In this document: piece by piece, positions 28,951 through 31,260 of the stretch
Layout of the letters: each line of letters starts with the position of its first letter
Position numbering within the stretch: the stretch's first letter is position 1
The notes under the pieces: generated by a model
What the model was told of the DNA's origin: nothing
The model's input: only the letters and a program-made list of their open reading frames with translations
Database searches by the model: none
Translations under genes and position numbers: made by a program
Assembly: GCA_023807065.1 (NCBI GenBank)
Contig: JAJJLU010003787.1
Coordinates: forward strand, 1-31,260
Length of the DNA: 31,260 nucleotides
From: Isotricha intestinalis
Lineage: Eukaryota; Ciliophora; Litostomatea; Vestibuliferida; Isotrichidae
Direction of reading: 5' to 3'

Positions 28951-29960
28951 ATTATAAATTTAATTTTTAAATAAATCAATAATAATATTAAAATATGATT
29001 AAATTATTTAATGTAAATATTCAAAATCAGTGATAATAAAAAAAGAATTAAAATTATAGATTTCATAATTTTAATCTTTACTATAATTATTTAAATTAAA
29101 ATAAAATCAAATAAGCAAAAAACAATATAATAAACAAAAAATCTAATTTTTTATGATTTTTAAAATATCATTTAAAAATTTAAAATCTTAAATTTAATAA
29201 TTCTTCAATATTTTAATTTAATATAATATCATATAATTTCTGTGATAAATTAATTAATTAAAAAATATATTTTATTATATTCTTCTTCAATATACAATCT
29301 CAATATAACAAATGTCAAGTATTCTTAAAAGCAATTTTATAGAAATAAAATTCTTCAATAAATCAATAAATTAAGGTATTATTGGAATCAGGAACATTTA
29401 TAATAATTTCTTTAAAATCTTATATTATCTATTAATTTCGAATATAAATATTTTTGACTTTTATTAAAAATAAAAATTTTATTTGATCAATTATTTTTTT
29501 AAATTTCTTTTATTTTTATCTGAGAAATTGAAATTAAAAAAATAATTTTTGGTTAAAATTTTGAAAACCTTCAGATTCAAAAAATATTATATGAATAAAT
29601 AGAAATATTTTCAATTATTTGGAGGATTCAAAGTTATAATCAGAACAAGAATTTTATTCTGAGACAGATTCATTTTTATGTGAATTAAATAATATAAATT
29701 AAATATGATAAGATTCAATTCAATATATTATTTAATTAATTGAAATTAAATTGAAATTAAGAAACCTTATTTAAACCAAAAATTTTATTCACACAAAAAA
29801 AATATGTTTTTCAAAAAATTAAGAGAATTGATTTTAATTATTTTCTTTGTTTAATAGATAATATATTATATATTGAGTTAATTTGAAAGATGTGATTTTT
29901 TATTAATTAAATTCAAATAAAAATAAAACATAAAAATTTTAAATATTATTTTTTGCTTGT
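28951..29960. other. Gene-free region between convergent genes
   Basis: AT-rich sequence downstream of the decayed gene. Two weak coding-like traces are visible: one from an ATG at 29312 (MSSILKSNFIEIKFFNK, then TAA) and one near 29615-29690 (LEDSKL, stop, SEQEFYSETDSFLCELNN). Both may be fragments of vanished genes but cannot be assigned. No RNA gene, repeat array or hairpin stands out. Confidence 0.4.
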
Positions 29961-31196
29961 TTAAATAATATAATCTTCATCGTCTTCATTTTCTTCTATT
30001 TTATTATATTTTTTTTTATTATATTCATTTAATAATTTTTCATAAAATAATACTGTATGTTTTACTCTTATGAGATTTAATCCTTCTCTTTCAAGAACTT
30101 TTTTTATCTCCTTCATTTCTTCTATTCTTTTTTGAGCAAGTGTACCTTTATTATCATTTTGATATAACCATAAAGCATCATCAGTAAGTAATAAATCTAA
30201 TAATCTTTCATCTAAAGAAATTGATTGTTCATCAGTTAGTAAATATTTTATAGTAAATTTTCTTAATGCTCTTAAAAGTTGTTCTCTATTTATTAATTCA
30301 TTTTTGTTTAATACTTCTTTTAACTCTCTATTTATTAAATTTGCAATTGGTCCTTTTCCTAAATCTTTCATATATTCTTGTTTCTTTGCTTTTTCTTTTG
30401 TTTCAGGGAAAGTCTTTTCTTCAATATAATCATATAAGGGGGCTAATTCTTTAACTTTCAATGTTACTGTATTTATTAATTTTTCAAAGTCTTGACTGAA
30501 TTTAGCAACATTTTTAGCACCGGATAAGAAATCTTGTATTGGAAATTCTTCAATGTTTTCTTTTTTTTTTAAATGATTAATATAAAATATTAATTGATCT
30601 AAAGAAGTTAAAATATTTGATAAATCTTCAAAGGAATCAATTTTCTTTTTTTTTTCATCAGAAAGAATTTCATATTTTCCATGACAATTAGCAATAAGTT
30701 CATTAAGATTTGAAGAAAATTGTTCATCTGCTTCTGCCTGATATATAATATAATTGAATTTTGTATTAAACATTTTTTTTCCATATAAAAGACATTTTCT
30801 TAAACTTTCTTCAATTAATTCATAATTTGTTTCAAAATCATTATATTTTTCAAAATTTAATTCAGAATTATCTTTTAAATATTTTTTTCTTGAAAATCCA
30901 TAAATTAAACTTTCAATTGTTTTAAAAGATTCTATATTTATTTGATTTATATTTATAATTTGTCTTTCAGTTGCATTTTGAATATTTATTGAAAACTCAT
31001 TTTCCTCATCTTTTGTTTCTTCTTCTTTTTTTTCCTCATCTTTTGTTTCTTCTTCTTTTGTTTCTTCTTCTTTTTTTTCTTCTTCTTTTGTTTCTTCTTC
31101 TTTTTTTTCTTCTTCTTTTTTTTCTTCAACTTTTTTTTCTTCTTCTTTTTTTTCTTCAACTTTTTTTTCTTCTTCTTTTTTTTCTTCTTCTTTTTT
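29961..31196 (-). CDS. Hypothetical helical protein, 5' end uncertain (N-terminal acidic repeat)
   Basis: The first in-frame ATG is at 30773 and gives 270 residues. The same frame continues open upstream for 141 more codons to a TAA at 31197-31199. It encodes protein-like sequence (ATERQIININQINIESFK, KCLLYGKKMFN) preceded by a Glu/Lys repeat. The true product is therefore probably longer than the ATG form, with its start beyond the window through an intron, or the gene is truncated. The conserved-looking core is helical (LKVKELAPLYDYIEEKTFP, REQLLRALRKFTIKYLL, DERLLDLLLTDDALWLYQ) and the tail is acidic. The LxxLY and ALRKF...LL...DALW pattern faintly reminds me of the C-terminal part of RNF213-type giant E3 ligases, but I could not confirm this. 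The stop is TAA. Confidence 0.65.
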   Translation of the reverse strand, partial: KKEEEKKEEEKKVEEKKEEEKKVEEKKEEEKKEEETKEEEKKEEETKEEETKDEEKKEEETKDEENEFSINIQNATERQIININQINIESFKTIESLIYGFSRKKYLKDNSELNFEKYNDFETNYELIEESLRKCLLYGKKMFNTKFNYIIYQAEADEQFSSNLNELIANCHGKYEILSDEKKKKIDSFEDLSNILTSLDQLIFYINHLKKKENIEEFPIQDFLSGAKNVAKFSQDFEKLINTVTLKVKELAPLYDYIEEKTFPETKEKAKKQEYMKDLGKGPIANLINRELKEVLNKNELINREQLLRALRKFTIKYLLTDEQSISLDERLLDLLLTDDALWLYQNDNKGTLAQKRIEEMKEIKKVLEREGLNLIRVKHTVLFYEKLLNEYNKKKYNKIEENEDDEDYII

Positions 31197-31238
31197 TTAT
31201 TCTTCTTTTTTTTCTTCAACTTTTTTTTATTCTTCTTT
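31011..31238 (-). repeat. 15-bp tandem repeat coding a Glu/Lys pentapeptide
   Basis: About 16 imperfect copies of a 15-base unit (GAAGAAGAAAAAAAA on the minus strand). In the frame of the downstream gene these read EEEKK, VEEKK, EEETK, DEEKK and DEETK. Two units near the right edge carry TAA in place of the third GAA (EE-stop-KK), and a TGA lies just upstream. The array continues almost to the window edge. Confidence 0.85.
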
Positions 31239-31260
31239 TCATTTTAATTCTTTTAATATA

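Noticed and set aside
30986..31219. Lysine-only frame at the right edge
   Set aside because: A shifted frame of the GAAGAAGAAAAAAAA repeat. The frame continuous with the downstream coding region is the Glu/Lys one.
1..31260. Organellar, bacterial or viral origin
   Set aside because: The GT-AG introns, CFAP99, CDPK, ABCA and TRIM-like proteins are eukaryotic nuclear genes. No viral hallmark genes, operons or ribosome binding sites are seen.
1..31260. Telomere, CRISPR array or transposon
   Set aside because: No C4A4/G4T4-type repeats at either end, no regularly spaced repeats, and no transposase or long terminal inverted repeats were seen.

Overview
This is a roughly 80%-AT nuclear segment from a ciliated protist, most likely a ciliate that reads the standard genetic code. 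The reasons are a full-length CFAP99 axoneme protein, a plant/alveolate-type calcium-dependent protein kinase (CDPK), a large ABCA transporter, zinc-finger/beta-propeller proteins, and multispanning membrane proteins of a kind common in ciliates. CFAP99 has two tiny GT-AG introns (26 and 33 nt). All the long genes are open without internal TAA, TAG or TGA. Thirteen stops can be read: eleven TAA, two TGA and no TAG. An AT-rich standard-code ciliate (for example a litostome-like lineage) fits, but the species is inference.

Layout. 1-1705 has no convincing gene, but holds a GC-rich hairpin-forming stretch near 208-286. 1706-3499 is a degenerate zinc-finger/beta-propeller protein. 3500-4710 carries a decayed gene. 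4711-10206 is a full ABCA transporter. 10401-12182 is a two-span membrane protein, convergent with a small C2HC-type protein (12247-13086, minus). A low-complexity protein follows (13450-14484), then a minus-strand gene relic. 15151-17142 (minus) is an NCLX/CCX-like cation/Ca2+ exchanger. 17382-18350 (minus) is a basic nuclear-type protein whose C-terminal end resembles the CENP-C motif. CFAP99 (19219-21845) and the CDPK (22045-23667) follow on plus. Next come another low-complexity protein (23941-24924), a second zinc-finger/beta-propeller protein (25053-26933) and a four-span membrane protein (27401-28360). A 1.6 kb gap holds another decayed gene. The right edge is a minus-strand coding region (29961 to about 31196) whose upstream end runs into a Glu/Lys pentapeptide repeat interrupted by stops.

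The genes are independent eukaryotic units, with no operon or gene-cluster logic. Shared themes are calcium handling (exchanger, CDPK), ciliary structure (CFAP99), membrane transport, and zinc-finger/propeller scaffolds. The leads I rate highest are the CENP-C-like motif, a C-terminal motif shared by two otherwise unrelated low-complexity proteins, a sharp GC and codon-usage island inside the exchanger gene, a candidate structured RNA, and three pseudogene relics. I found no tRNA, rRNA, CRISPR array or transposase.
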